Shown one piece after another: positions 7,114-16,685 of a DNA stretch of 26,892 bases. Origin of the DNA: an uncultured cyanobacterium (lineage in GTDB: Bacteria; Cyanobacteriota; Cyanobacteriia; Cyanobacteriales; Chroococcidiopsidaceae). The stretch covers positions 1 to 26,892 of the forward strand of contig CAMIFA010000057.1 of NCBI GenBank assembly GCA_946221495.1, read 5' to 3'. The notes beneath the pieces are model-generated. The model was given only the letters and a program-made list of their open reading frames with translations. It had not been told where the DNA came from and made no database searches. Within the stretch, counting starts at the first letter, position 1; each line of letters starts with the position of its first letter. Position numbers and translations under genes: made by a program.

Positions 7114-9753
7114 CTATCGTGAATTTTCCGGCAAATACACAGTAAAGCAACTTCCTTGTCCTAGTTCTGAAGTCAGAGTAATATCTCCGCCATGTAAACG
7201 TACTAAGTTGCGCGTTAGTGCTAAACCAAGACCTGTACCCTGATGCTTGCGTTTAAGATTAGTATCTAGTTGGTGGAATGGTTCAAATAAAGTTGCTTTA
7301 TCTGCTGCGGAAATGCCAATTCCAGTATCAATTACAGTAAATTGGATTTTGGCTTCAGTTTTATCTACTTTGAGAGTAACTGAGCCGCAGTCGGTAAACT
7401 TAACAGCATTTGTCAGCAGGTTAAACAGAATTTGCTTCAATCGGCGTTTGTCAGCAATACAAGTTGTCACATCTGGGTTAATCTCTAGTATTAGTTCCAA
7501 GCCATGAGTATTTGCTCGCTCTTGAATCAGAGATATACACGCTTGGCATATTTCGTTTACATCAATTTCTTCTAAAATTAATTCTTCTTTGCCCGCTTCA
7601 ATTTTAGATAAATCAAGTAAGTCATTAATTAGGGCTAATAGATGTTCTCCACTAGCAGAAATAGCAGTAATGTATTGTTGCTGTTTGTCGTTTAATTCAC
7701 CAAAAATTTGTTCTAGCAGTAGATTAGAAAATCCCAAAATGCTAGTTAGCGGTGTCCGTAGCTCGTGGCTCATGTTAGCCAAAAAACTAGTTTTAGCACG
7801 ATCAGCAGCTTCGGAAATTAGTTTCTCTTGCTCTAATTCTTGAGTACGTTCCTTGACTAATTGCTCCAGTTGTTCATAGCTTTGGGCATTATAAAGAGCG
7901 ATCGCTGCTTGCTCGGCAATCCGCTTTACTAAGTCAATTTCTTCTTGGGTAAATGTCCGGTGGGTAGTTGTTGTATGTAAAGCTAACCCCCCAAAAAGGT
8001 GGTTATGAATAAAAATTGGTATCCTTAGCACCGAAAGAGTTTGTGCTTCTTGGTGCTGCGCCAGTGGTTTTGGTTTTAAAGGAATCTCTGCGTAGTTAGG
8101 AGCATGGAAAGCCCGATGCAACGAAAAATTAGATGCAGGATCTAATAAATCAAGATTTTCTGATATGGGAGCTTGCCAATGTAAGACTGAAAAAACTTGT
8201 TCGCTCTTGCGCCACTCATTTAAAACGCGCATCGTCAGAGTATCTATCGAGTAGATAGCTACCCGATCAACGCCAAAGCTTTCTCCTGTAAGGTTGACAA
8301 TTTCTTGTAAAATATGATTTGGATCGAGGCTAGAGTTGATTGCTTGACTAATTTGATTAAGTAATTGCTCTCTTTGTGCTTGTTGTTTAACTTGGTTAAA
8401 TAGTTGCGCTTGCTGAATTGCGATTTCTACTTGTGTTGCTAGTTTTTCTAGTAAGTCAATTTCGGTTTGTTGCCACTGCCGCGTTTGGAAGCATTGATGA
8501 ACTGCTAGCAATCCCCATAAATAACCACCATCTTGAAAAATTGGCACAACTAAAATTGCCTTGATCTGATATTTAGTCAGCAATTTAACTAAATTGGGTG
8601 GTAATCCGGGCTGATTAACGTCATTAATTACTTGAACATTTCCCTGCTGGCATCCTGCCCGAAGTTCCTGTAACCAAGTTGATGCAATTTTCTTTTCTGT
8701 TTGCTCTAGCGTTGAATTAGGAACTAACGATTCAGCAACAATTACGGCATCTTGACTTGTATCAAAGCGACGGATGTACACGCGATCAGCTTGCAGGAAT
8801 TGCCGGACTTCCGCGACGGTTGTATAAATAATTTTATCTAAGTTTAAAGATTGCCGAATCCGAGAAGCGATCGCTCCTAACAAGCGATCGCGTTCAGCCT
8901 GCTGCTGTAACTTAATTTCAGCTTGTTTGCGCTTCGTAATATTGCGGGCAATCCCCTCAATTGCAATTAAGTGTCCTGTTTTGTTGTAGATCAAGACGTT
9001 GCTATGTTCTGCCCAAATAATTGCCTTGTCTTTGCGCCACCGCAGGGTAATCGGCTGAGTTAGTTCTTTGCCTGACAGCCATTGCCGTAAAACCTTGCGG
9101 TCATCTTCGTGGATAATCTTGAAGCTCAAATTAGGATCAGCATAATGCTCTTGCGGCGTTTTACCAGTAATAGATGTTACTGCCGGGCTGATGTATTCAA
9201 AACCGCGAGGAGCAGTGAAACGATAGCGGTAAATTACATCTTGGGCGTTATCAGCTAACCGTCGGAAGCGCTCTTCACTTTCTTTTAAAGCAACTTCCGC
9301 TAGTCGCTTCTCGTCGCGCATTTTTTTCTGTTGTACAGCCTGCACCACTGCTTGTCCTAGTCGTACCAGTCTGTCTTTAAGTAGGTAGTCAGCCGCTCCC
9401 TGCTTCATACACTCTACGGCTACTTCTTCACTGACAGTGCCAGTAACAATCATGAAAGGAATATCCAAACCGCGCTCCTGCAAAAGCCGTAGTGCGCGGA
9501 TAGCGTTAAATTGAGGCAAAGTGTAGTCTGCAAGAATTACATCCCAGCCTAAATTTAATTGAGAGAGATACTCTGCCTCAGTCTCCACACGCTGCCAATG
9601 CGGCTGAATTCCAGCATTCCTCAGTTCGTATAGCATTAATTCAGTGTCGACAACTGAGTCTTCGAGAATCAAAACGCTTAGAGGAGTTAACACAGAACCC
9701 AACTCTCCAGATAACGACTTCAATCCAAGGGTGACTGATTCAGCAACTTCCAA
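7114..9753 (-). CDS. Hybrid sensor histidine kinase, REC-PAS-GAF-GAF-HisKA-HATPase
   Basis: The 879-residue soluble kinase has an N-terminal receiver (about residues 25-145; ILEDSVVD acidic pocket, phospho-acceptor Asp76 in ILADYTLP, Lys126), a PAS domain (155-280), two GAF domains (about 285-450 and 460-625), a coiled-coil linker, HisKA with His663 in MSHELRTPL, and an ATPase domain with N box (LFNLLTNAVKFT), DTGIGI and GTGLGLAL. The first GAF resembles the phytochrome/cyanobacteriochrome type (EVRQFLQADRVYIRRF, LWGLLAVHQC) but lacks a Cys-His bilin attachment pair, so bilin binding is unlikely. The start is TTG, overlapping the regulator upstream by 34 bp, with only weak ribosome-binding sequence; coupled translation is likely. 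A leading REC suggests it receives phosphate from, or is tuned by, the upstream kinase. Confidence 0.9.
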   Translation of the reverse strand: MEVAESVTLGLKSLSGELGSVLTPLSVLILEDSVVDTELMLYELRNAGIQPHWQRVETEAEYLSQLNLGWDVILADYTLPQFNAIRALRLLQERGLDIPFMIVTGTVSEEVAVECMKQGAADYLLKDRLVRLGQAVVQAVQQKKMRDEKRLAEVALKESEERFRRLADNAQDVIYRYRFTAPRGFEYISPAVTSITGKTPQEHYADPNLSFKIIHEDDRKVLRQWLSGKELTQPITLRWRKDKAIIWAEHSNVLIYNKTGHLIAIEGIARNITKRKQAEIKLQQQAERDRLLGAIASRIRQSLNLDKIIYTTVAEVRQFLQADRVYIRRFDTSQDAVIVAESLVPNSTLEQTEKKIASTWLQELRAGCQQGNVQVINDVNQPGLPPNLVKLLTKYQIKAILVVPIFQDGGYLWGLLAVHQCFQTRQWQQTEIDLLEKLATQVEIAIQQAQLFNQVKQQAQREQLLNQISQAINSSLDPNHILQEIVNLTGESFGVDRVAIYSIDTLTMRVLNEWRKSEQVFSVLHWQAPISENLDLLDPASNFSLHRAFHAPNYAEIPLKPKPLAQHQEAQTLSVLRIPIFIHNHLFGGLALHTTTTHRTFTQEEIDLVKRIAEQAAIALYNAQSYEQLEQLVKERTQELEQEKLISEAADRAKTSFLANMSHELRTPLTSILGFSNLLLEQIFGELNDKQQQYITAISASGEHLLALINDLLDLSKIEAGKEELILEEIDVNEICQACISLIQERANTHGLELILEINPDVTTCIADKRRLKQILFNLLTNAVKFTDCGSVTLKVDKTEAKIQFTVIDTGIGISAADKATLFEPFHQLDTNLKRKHQGTGLGLALTRNLVRLHGGDITLTSELGQGSCFTVYLPENSR

Positions 9754-10166
9754 TATAACCCCAGCTGCTTTACAGCTTGAGTGAACTGTTCAAAGTCCAC
9801 TGGCTTCACAATATAACTATTGACACCGAGTTGATAACTCTCGATAATGTCACAATCCTCGCGGGACGAGGTGAGAACTACGACGGGAATTGCGGAGGTA
9901 CGCGGATCTGATTTAACTTTTTGTAATACTTCCAGCCCGTCTACTTTCGGCAGTTTCAAATCAAGTAAAACCATTTTTGGAACGTTTGCAATGTTGCGAT
10001 GTGCATACTCACCAGTGCAGAAGATAAAGTCTAAAGCTTCAGCACCGTCGCGCACAACCTCAATGTGATTGGTAACTTTACTGCTTTTCAAGGAGTGCAG
10101 CGTCAACTCTGCGTCGCAGGGATTGTCCTCCACTAAGAGGATTTCTACCGCCGTCTCTGTCGTCAT
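9720..10166 (-). CDS. Rcp1-like single-domain response regulator
   Basis: A 148-residue receiver: EILLVEDNPCDAELT supplies the acidic pocket, LLDLKLP holds phospho-acceptor Asp69, and VVLTSS and YIVKPVD supply the conserved Thr/Ser and Lys. There is no output domain. The EDN-x-x-DAELT and 'LKLPKVDGLEVL' signatures are those of Rcp1-type regulators paired with phytochrome-like kinases in cyanobacteria. The reading frame is open up to 10265, but ATG at 10166 is chosen because GAGGAG lies 7 nt upstream and the receiver fold begins right after it. It overlaps the end of the MHYT kinase by 89 bp and the next kinase by 34 bp, so the three genes are almost certainly co-translated. Confidence 0.92.
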   Translation of the reverse strand: MTTETAVEILLVEDNPCDAELTLHSLKSSKVTNHIEVVRDGAEALDFIFCTGEYAHRNIANVPKMVLLDLKLPKVDGLEVLQKVKSDPRTSAIPVVVLTSSREDCDIIESYQLGVNSYIVKPVDFEQFTQAVKQLGLYWKLLNQSPLD

Positions 10167-12984
10167 CGTAATTCTCCTCAAGGCTAAAGTAAAACGTTGC
10201 ACCTTTGTTAATTTCTGCCTCAGCCCAGACACTCCCACCATGACGGTGAATGATGCGCTGTACAATAGCCAAGCCTACACCAGTACCCTCGTAATCCTCG
10301 GCGCGGTGCAACCTTTGGAATACGCCAAAGAGTTTGTGGGCATAGCGCATATCAAAGCCTACACCATTATCTTTAACAAAATAGACTCGTTTAGTGCTTA
10401 AAAACTGGCAGCCTACTTGAATGCAAGCGACCTCTCGTTGGCGCGTATATTTAAGGGCGTTGGCAATTAAGTTAATCCAGACTTGCTTTAGGAGTGCTGG
10501 ATCAGCATGACATTCAGGCAGTTCATCTATTGCTATTTCAATGTGGCGATTTTCTTGATCATGACTTAGGTCTGTAAATACTTGGCGCACAATATTATTA
10601 GGAGCAACGGCTTGTTTGTTGAGCGGTGAACGGCTCAAACGCGAGAAGGCAAGCAAGTCATCAACTAAACAACCCATTTGCTGGGCATTGTCCTGCACCA
10701 TTTGTAAATAGCGTCTAGCTTCCGGAGGTATTTGCGGCGCGTACTCGTTACTTAAAATTCGGGAAAATCCATTTATTGCCCGTAAAGGTGCGCGCAGATC
10801 GTGGGAAACAGAATAGGAAAATGCTTCGAGTTCTTTGTTAGCGGCTTCAAGCTCGGTGGCGCGATGCTGTAAGTCTGCATTGAGTTTTTTGATCTGGGCT
10901 TCTGCTTGGTGGCGTTCGGTGATATCACGAGCGATACCGCGATATCCTTGAAAAACTTGTTGGCAATCAAATATAGGGGAGCCACTAGTTTCTAGGACAA
11001 CTGGATGACCATCTTTATGAATCAACGTTTTTTCCAGACATATGAAAGGCTTTTGCACTGAGATAAACGACTCAAAAATTTCAGCAAATCGCTTTACCTC
11101 ATCTACATCCACAGCCATCAAGTCAAAAGTGGTCTTACCGAGAATTTCTGCGGGTTCATAGCCAAGGATTTGACGCACTTGCGGACTGACGTATGTGAAG
11201 ACACAGTTTATATCGATTTTCCATATCCAGTCGTTAGTTTGTTCGACTAGACTGCGGAACTTCTCCTCACTCTCCCGCAGTGCTGCCTCCGTTCGCTGGC
11301 GTTCGCTTAGTTCAGTTTGTACCTGCTGAAAAAGTGTAGATTGCTGAATGGCGATCGCTACTTGGATTGCCAATTGCTTTAACAAATTAATCTCTAGCTG
11401 TTGCCACTGACGCGGCTCGGAGCAGTGGTTAGCAACCAAAAGTCCCCACAACTGTTGCTCTTGTAGGATAGGCACTACCAAATTCGCTCTCACCTGAAGA
11501 GTAGTTAAAAAATCAATATGACATTGAGATAAATTTGCTGTATATATATCTTCTGTAGCTTCGACTCGACCTTGTTTGTAAAGTTCTCGGTTAGCTGCTT
11601 CTTCAAAGAAAGTATCCTTCACCTTCATTCCCGAAAGTGACAACCAACCAGGAGCTACAGATTCTACAACTACAACTCCACTCCAATCTGGCTCGAAGCG
11701 GTATATAAATACGCGCTCAGTCTGTAAAAACTGGCGGACTTCAGCTACCGTAGTGCTCAGAATTTCTTTTAGGTTCAACGAGGAGCGGATGCGTTGAGCA
11801 ATTTCTGCGACTAGCCGCTCTCTCTGAGTTTGCTGTTGCAAGGCAACTTCTGCTTGTTTACGTTGGGTAATGTCGCGGTAAGTTGTAAGGATACCAGCTA
11901 CACCAGGTTCATTCAGCAGATTATTGGCAATTACTTCAAAATCTCGTGTTTGACCATCTGCGTGTTTTAGCCGAAATTGGGCTGCAATATTAACAGAATC
12001 ACTATGCAGGGCTTTTGTCAATAAACTTTCTGCCTTTGTAATATCATCAGGATGTATGAATTCCAAAGCATTTTTCCCCGTATCGGGTTCGTAGCCCAAA
12101 ATTGATTTAATCGTCGGACTAGCATAGTTAACCGTGCCATCGGCGGCAACAACTACAATAATGTCTGAGGCATTTTGAACTAGGGAGCGGAAGCGCTCTT
12201 CGCTTTGGCGTAGTACCTCGGCTTTTGCCGTTTCAACACTAATTCGCTGCTCAAACACAGAAGTTGTCAGCGCTAGCGTCAAGATAATCAGGGTGGCGAT
12301 CCCAATCCCAATTCCTAACAAATAGGTGTCTATGCTAGAGGATGACTGCGTGACTACTTGTTTTGGATAAAAGTTAACAGCTGCCATCGCCGTGTAGTGC
12401 ATTCCCGCAATGGCGTTGCCCATGATGATTGCACTACCGAGTTTCCACGCACTCACACTTGTTGCGTCTGCACGTAAATCAAATGCCAGCCGCATCGCGA
12501 TTAAGGATGCAGCGATCGCAATGCCAATTGACAGGGTGACTAACTGCGGGTTGTATACTGGTGTAGCTTCCAGTTGCATTGCTGCCATGCCTGTATAGTG
12601 CATAGCGGCGACACCAAGCCCCATAAAAACTCCGCCTGTAAGCAGTTGTAGCCTATTCATGCTAGGACGGCTAACTACAAATAAAGCAATTCCAGAAGCA
12701 ATTATTGCCACCACCATTGAAATTAAGACAATCGGCAAATTGTAATTTATCGGGATCGGCAGGTTATATGCCAGCATGGCAATGAAGTGCATCGACCAAA
12801 TGCCGACTCCCATAGCGATCGCGCCACCAGTTAGCCACAGAAGTATCCGGGTATGTCCTTGAGCTACTGTTACCCGTCCAGCTAAATTTAAGGCTGTATA
12901 AGAGGCAATAATTGCAATTACAACGGAAAGGACTACAAGCCCGATATTATGAGTAGCTACTAGACCTATATCTGCCTGAGTCAT
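10078..12984 (-). CDS. MHYT-domain membrane histidine kinase, MHYT-PAS-GAF-PAS-HisKA-HATPase
   Basis: The N-terminal 245 residues form the seven-helix MHYT sensor, with motifs SMHFIAM (near 65), AMHYTGM (128) and GMHYTAM (195); this family is proposed to bind copper and sense O2, CO or NO. PAS domains follow at about 265-385 and 575-700, a phytochrome-like GAF without an obvious bilin Cys lies between them, then HisKA (SYSVSHDLRAPLRAING) and an ATPase domain with a VKDNGVGFD box and GTGVGLAIV. An ATG lies five codons upstream at 12999, but 12984 has GGAGG at 8 nt and is preferred. The product is 968 residues. A basic C-terminal tail of about 30 residues is encoded where the gene overlaps the downstream regulator by 89 bp. 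The natural phosphate target is that Rcp1-like protein. Confidence 0.92.
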   Translation of the reverse strand: MTQADIGLVATHNIGLVVLSVVIAIIASYTALNLAGRVTVAQGHTRILLWLTGGAIAMGVGIWSMHFIAMLAYNLPIPINYNLPIVLISMVVAIIASGIALFVVSRPSMNRLQLLTGGVFMGLGVAAMHYTGMAAMQLEATPVYNPQLVTLSIGIAIAASLIAMRLAFDLRADATSVSAWKLGSAIIMGNAIAGMHYTAMAAVNFYPKQVVTQSSSSIDTYLLGIGIGIATLIILTLALTTSVFEQRISVETAKAEVLRQSEERFRSLVQNASDIIVVVAADGTVNYASPTIKSILGYEPDTGKNALEFIHPDDITKAESLLTKALHSDSVNIAAQFRLKHADGQTRDFEVIANNLLNEPGVAGILTTYRDITQRKQAEVALQQQTQRERLVAEIAQRIRSSLNLKEILSTTVAEVRQFLQTERVFIYRFEPDWSGVVVVESVAPGWLSLSGMKVKDTFFEEAANRELYKQGRVEATEDIYTANLSQCHIDFLTTLQVRANLVVPILQEQQLWGLLVANHCSEPRQWQQLEINLLKQLAIQVAIAIQQSTLFQQVQTELSERQRTEAALRESEEKFRSLVEQTNDWIWKIDINCVFTYVSPQVRQILGYEPAEILGKTTFDLMAVDVDEVKRFAEIFESFISVQKPFICLEKTLIHKDGHPVVLETSGSPIFDCQQVFQGYRGIARDITERHQAEAQIKKLNADLQHRATELEAANKELEAFSYSVSHDLRAPLRAINGFSRILSNEYAPQIPPEARRYLQMVQDNAQQMGCLVDDLLAFSRLSRSPLNKQAVAPNNIVRQVFTDLSHDQENRHIEIAIDELPECHADPALLKQVWINLIANALKYTRQREVACIQVGCQFLSTKRVYFVKDNGVGFDMRYAHKLFGVFQRLHRAEDYEGTGVGLAIVQRIIHRHGGSVWAEAEINKGATFYFSLEENYDDDRDGGRNPLSGGQSLRRRVDAALLEKQ

Positions 12985-13115
12985 TTTCTTAGCCTCCATA
13001 GCTGCTTGTTTAAAGCTACTGAGGTGTTAATATTCTTGATCAGCATTTGTGTTAATAGTTCTAGCCTAAGAATTCTTTGTAGATTCGTGCTTAAGTTGGA
13101 GTTGAGCGCAGACAT

Positions 13116-13145
13116 GAGATAGTACACAATGCTAAACAATGTCAA
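13116..13145 (-). promoter_or_regulatory. Candidate sigma-70-type promoter for the sensory operon
   Basis: A perfect TTGACA (-35, 13145-13140) is followed after 18 nt by TATCTC (13121-13116), or after 15 nt by TACTAT (13124-13119). It points toward the MHYT kinase, leaving a leader of roughly 130 nt. The -35 box is convincing; the -10 choice is uncertain. Confidence 0.4.
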
Positions 13146-13537
13146 GCCAGAGTGTCGAGGCAAAACCAAAACTCATTCAAAGATAGTGTTGCGGTGAGCG
13201 CATTACTGCATTACTGCATCACCTTAAACCATAGCAAGATGAAATCGTTAGCGTTGTTTTACCCATTCCCGTAGTTTAGACAACCAGAATTTGCTTAGAT
13301 TGGCAGTTTAAAAATTATTAGGTAGTGTTAACCACCTAATTTGAAGCTAGGGAGTTGTCCAAAAAAATCTTATATTTACCGATGACCTTCGGTAAATGAA
13401 CATACATAAACCGAGCATTAAGGCAGGCAACATACCCACCCCGCAAGAAATATTAGCTTTAGTATGGTGTAGGTGTTGCACCTGCCACCTGCCCATTTTT
13501 AACTAAATTTGTTCACCTACTTGATAGCAAATGATTT
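13146..13537. other. Intergenic region without a recognisable gene
   Basis: No coding sequence is supported here. Contents: an 8-bp tandem repeat, GCATTACT twice and then GCATCACC (13200-13223); an inverted repeat ATTAGGT/ACCTAAT (13317-13340); a terminator-like hairpin (listed separately); and a GC-richer stretch near 13415-13500 with imperfect inverted copies of GGCAGGCAACAT that looks like dispersed-repeat debris. Confidence 0.5.
13361..13397 (-). terminator. Likely terminator of the lasso-peptide operon
   Basis: ATTTACCGA (13374-13382) and TCGGTAAAT (13389-13397) form a perfect 9-bp stem with a 6-nt loop. Read on the minus strand the stem is followed, after six bases, by seven consecutive T (13367-13361). 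It lies about 140 nt beyond the stop of the last lasso-cluster gene. The T tract is offset from the stem, so efficiency is uncertain. Confidence 0.55.
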
Positions 13538-14770
13538 TTATAACCTCAAATGACTTTTCAAGGTGTTTAATCCATACTTACGAACAGCACGGAGTGGTCG
13601 AATTAGATAATAGAGAAAAGATAGAGATGGATGTAGTGGTAGAAACTCTCGGTCTTCTATGGAAGGGGTGATCGCCTCGTGGATCAGATGCATAAAGTAC
13701 GGGACTTTATCTTGCCAGCGTTCTCGCACTCGAAAATAAAACACAGCTTTTTCAAGATCAAGATACTTTGGTGGTCTGTCATTACCTCGAATACCATCTG
13801 TAATCAACAGCCGTTCGCATACTTGTAAAGCAAGTGTTTCTACTACTGGATGTGTCTGTATCTTCGACAAAATTTCTGGTGGTAGCGCTGTTCCTAAAAG
13901 GTTGTGTGCTAAAACTAGACCGAGAAAGAGCATTCTTTCACTACCTAAGATGCGCGATCGCTCGATCACATAATTCCAATCTATGTTTGGCTGAACGCGA
14001 ATCAATTCGGCAATGTCACACACCTTAGCTAATTGTTCCTTCCATTGCCAACAGTCCTTGGTTATCTGGACGCAAAGAATTATCAATAAATCTTCTGTTT
14101 GTAAGTTAACTACCTGCTTGCCAGCAATAGTTATTGGCTGACGACGCGACCACAAGTAATCAAAATCAAGTGGAAAAGGGCGTTCCTTCTGCGTAATTCC
14201 CCAGTGCAGATCCACATTCACCTGACTATCTTGGTGGACAAAGTGATATTCCCAACTCAGTTGACGTTGTAGCTGATATCCCTGAGAAATTAATAAATTC
14301 TCAGTCCGCAAAATATCGCGTTCGTGAATCAGGATGTCCAAGTCGCAGAACTGCCGTAACCCTAGCTTGCCATCATAAGCAAAAGCAGCTAGTATCGCTC
14401 CTTTATAAGGAATAACCGGAATTGAGTGCGCTTGAAAGGAATTTAAGAGTTTGAGCAGTTCCCCAGTTAAAAAAAGGTTATTTCGGGCGTTGATCTGAAA
14501 ATACTTACTTAGTTTAGCAAGTCGGGACGTGGGGACAAGTTGAGGGCAGGTACTGTTGAGACTTGAGTAAAGAAGCGGTATCACTCCTTGCCAGAGGGCT
14601 ATCTGGATTAAATAGTCCCAGTCAAGGTCTTCTTTGAGGAGAATTTTGATCCGCTCGGCTCTAGCAAAATCAATATAAGTTCGAGCGCAGCAAAGCAGTA
14701 GCTCAATTTCTGGGCGTTTTAGTGCTGCTGGGTTTTTAGCTGTAGTATCAGCTATTACTTGTTGATTCAT
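13538..14770 (-). CDS. Lasso-cluster nucleotidyltransferase (NTP_transf_5 / PF14907-like)
   Basis: The 410-residue protein has the nucleotidyltransferase fold signature: IPVIPYKGAIL with Lys123, then LRQFCDLDILI with Arg139 and the metal-binding pair Asp143/Asp145, and a third acidic residue Asp187 in VNVDLHWG. These fit the uncharacterised NTP_transf_5 family, which recurs in lasso-peptide and other RiPP clusters of cyanobacteria and proteobacteria. It is the last gene of the cluster, 58 nt after the ABC exporter stop, without a visible Shine-Dalgarno. It could transfer a nucleotide or sugar-phosphate to the modified peptide or act in immunity; no role is established. The family call is firm, the function open. 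Confidence 0.85.
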   Translation of the reverse strand: MNQQVIADTTAKNPAALKRPEIELLLCCARTYIDFARAERIKILLKEDLDWDYLIQIALWQGVIPLLYSSLNSTCPQLVPTSRLAKLSKYFQINARNNLFLTGELLKLLNSFQAHSIPVIPYKGAILAAFAYDGKLGLRQFCDLDILIHERDILRTENLLISQGYQLQRQLSWEYHFVHQDSQVNVDLHWGITQKERPFPLDFDYLWSRRQPITIAGKQVVNLQTEDLLIILCVQITKDCWQWKEQLAKVCDIAELIRVQPNIDWNYVIERSRILGSERMLFLGLVLAHNLLGTALPPEILSKIQTHPVVETLALQVCERLLITDGIRGNDRPPKYLDLEKAVFYFRVRERWQDKVPYFMHLIHEAITPSIEDREFLPLHPSLSFLYYLIRPLRAVRKYGLNTLKSHLRL

Positions 14771-14828
14771 ACCAATATCTTGAGAGCAATGAGCGGGTCT
14801 TTTTGATCAGTTTTTGCTACAAAGCCAC

Positions 14829-16685
14829 TTAGTTTAATTCATTCATGTAATTACTAACTTGCGTTTGTGCAGTCCACGATTGTGCATAGAGACCACCTTG
14901 AGCTAACAGTTGCTCGTGGCTACCAGATTCTACAATCTGACCATTACGCATGACGTGAATTAAATCGGCTCGCATAGCTAAAGTGAAGCGGTGGGTAATT
15001 ACAATTGCAGTACGACCATTAGCTAGGGTACGAAATCGCTCTAACCAGTCAGCCTCAGCCCAAGAATCCATAGCGCTGGTTGGCTCATCGAGGACGATGA
15101 TTTGTGCTTGTCTAATAAAAGCCCGCGCTAGGGCGACGCGCTGCCATTCACCACCACTTAGTTCAGCACCGTCAGCAAACCATTTTCCCAGCAGTGTATT
15201 GTAACTCCGGGGTAAACGAGAAATTAGATCGTGCGCTCCCGCACCTCTTGCCGCAGTTTCAATCTCAGCAGCACTTAATTCTGCGCTTAAATCGCCCAAA
15301 GCAATATTCTCTGCGGCAGTTGCGTGGTAAGTAATTGGCGATTGGAATAAAACTGTGATTATGCGCCGCAATTGAGCGATCGCGCAATTACGAATATCAA
15401 TTCCATCTAGTTCAATCGAACCAGATTGAGGGTCGTAAAAACGGCACAGCAGTTTGATCAGCGTGCTTTTACCTGCGCCATTATCGCCAACAATTGCCAC
15501 GACTTGACCAGCAGGAATAGTAAGATTAAAGTCCTGCAAAGCGGCTCTGTTACTGCCAGGATAGCGAAAGGTAACTTGCTGAAAGTTAATTCCCTGTTTT
15601 AATAACGGCACAGGCAATGGTTGAGCTGGATCTAAAACTTGTGGTTCTAGCCCTAAAAACTCAAATAAGTTACTTAAAAATAAACTATTGCTGTAGATTT
15701 GCCCTAAATTTACCAGAAGCGATCGCATTAAATTCTGACTTTGATTAAAAGCTTGGTAGAAAAGCGCTAGATCGCCTAATGTCAATAAACCCAGTAAAAC
15801 CTGCCGCACCATCCACAGCATTGCCACTCCAGAAATCACCAGCGCGATTCCTCCAGCAACAAGACGACCTATACTCTGATCTTTGAGCAGCTTGAAGCGC
15901 TCATTTCTAAGTCTGTGCCGCAAAGTTTGGTAAGCTGACTCAAAATGAGTACCCAGATCAAATAACCTTAGTTCAGCAGCAACAGCGCTGTGGGTGAGTA
16001 GCATCTCATAATACTGCAACCAGCGCCGCTCTGGAGTCGTTTTTTCCCACCATTGGTGTTGACGGCGATTCAGACGCAGCACTACGTAGAAAGCTGGTGA
16101 GGTACTAACTACCAAAAGCACAGGTATCCAAACACCGTAGGGAATTAATACCGCCGCCAGCGCTAGCAGCGTGATGCTGTTTTGCAACAGACCGCCACTA
16201 TTTTCTAGTAAGCTCAAAGAACGGCTACTGGCATCACTACGCGCTCGATTTAGGCGATCGTAATACTCTGACGACTCATAAAAAGCTAAATCTACCGCAA
16301 CAGACTTTTGATGAATCAAAGCACTAATGTAATCTTGCACCAGTTCTGATTGAGCAGTGCGTACCCACTCGCTAGCGCTGCGGAGGATCTCCGTCAGTAA
16401 CAAAACTCCTGCCATGAAAGCTGCTGGCAATAAAATTAATTTAACACTCTCCCAAGAGCTACCAGCGCCCACAACTTTGACTAGGCTATTAACTATAATT
16501 CGGGTCAAATATACCGTTGCAACTGGTAATAGCCCCTGAACAACCAGCATCACAAACCAAGCTAAAGTCCAATTCCGAGCTGCGTTCCAGACTAAGAGAA
16601 AAGTTTGCTGTAAGTAAGATAACTGAGCTATAGCACTACGTATTTTTGTAGTTGTGCGGCTTCTCGGTTTGGTCTTTTTGGGCAT
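14829..16685 (-). CDS. Lasso-peptide ABC exporter (LasD-type), TMD-NBD fusion
   Basis: The 618-residue half-transporter has an N-terminal membrane domain of about six helices (residues 40-335) and a C-terminal ATPase: Walker A GDNGAGKST (400-408), Q loop LFQSPITYH, signature LSGGEWQRVALARA (from 501), Walker B IIVLDEPTSA (121 residues after Walker A) and ITHR switch His. There is no N-terminal C39 peptidase domain, as expected when leader removal is done by the separate B2 protein. Position between the kinase and nucleotidyltransferase genes marks it as the exporter and probable self-immunity pump of the lasso product. The N-terminus is strongly basic (PKKTKPRSR) and no Shine-Dalgarno precedes the ATG; the gap to the kinase gene is 144 nt. 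Confidence 0.93.
   Translation of the reverse strand: MPKKTKPRSRTTTKIRSAIAQLSYLQQTFLLVWNAARNWTLAWFVMLVVQGLLPVATVYLTRIIVNSLVKVVGAGSSWESVKLILLPAAFMAGVLLLTEILRSASEWVRTAQSELVQDYISALIHQKSVAVDLAFYESSEYYDRLNRARSDASSRSLSLLENSGGLLQNSITLLALAAVLIPYGVWIPVLLVVSTSPAFYVVLRLNRRQHQWWEKTTPERRWLQYYEMLLTHSAVAAELRLFDLGTHFESAYQTLRHRLRNERFKLLKDQSIGRLVAGGIALVISGVAMLWMVRQVLLGLLTLGDLALFYQAFNQSQNLMRSLLVNLGQIYSNSLFLSNLFEFLGLEPQVLDPAQPLPVPLLKQGINFQQVTFRYPGSNRAALQDFNLTIPAGQVVAIVGDNGAGKSTLIKLLCRFYDPQSGSIELDGIDIRNCAIAQLRRIITVLFQSPITYHATAAENIALGDLSAELSAAEIETAARGAGAHDLISRLPRSYNTLLGKWFADGAELSGGEWQRVALARAFIRQAQIIVLDEPTSAMDSWAEADWLERFRTLANGRTAIVITHRFTLAMRADLIHVMRNGQIVESGSHEQLLAQGGLYAQSWTAQTQVSNYMNELN

Noticed and set aside
10167..10265. 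Upstream extension of the Rcp1-like regulator
   Set aside because: It lies wholly inside the kinase gene in another frame; GAGGAG precedes the ATG at 10166, where the receiver fold begins.
12981..13169. 62-codon minus-strand frame upstream of the MHYT kinase
   Set aside because: No ribosome binding site or family features, and it covers the candidate promoter.
13200..13223. Three 8-bp tandem units as a CRISPR or iteron array
   Set aside because: Only two exact copies plus one degenerate copy, with no spacers and no Rep or Cas gene nearby.
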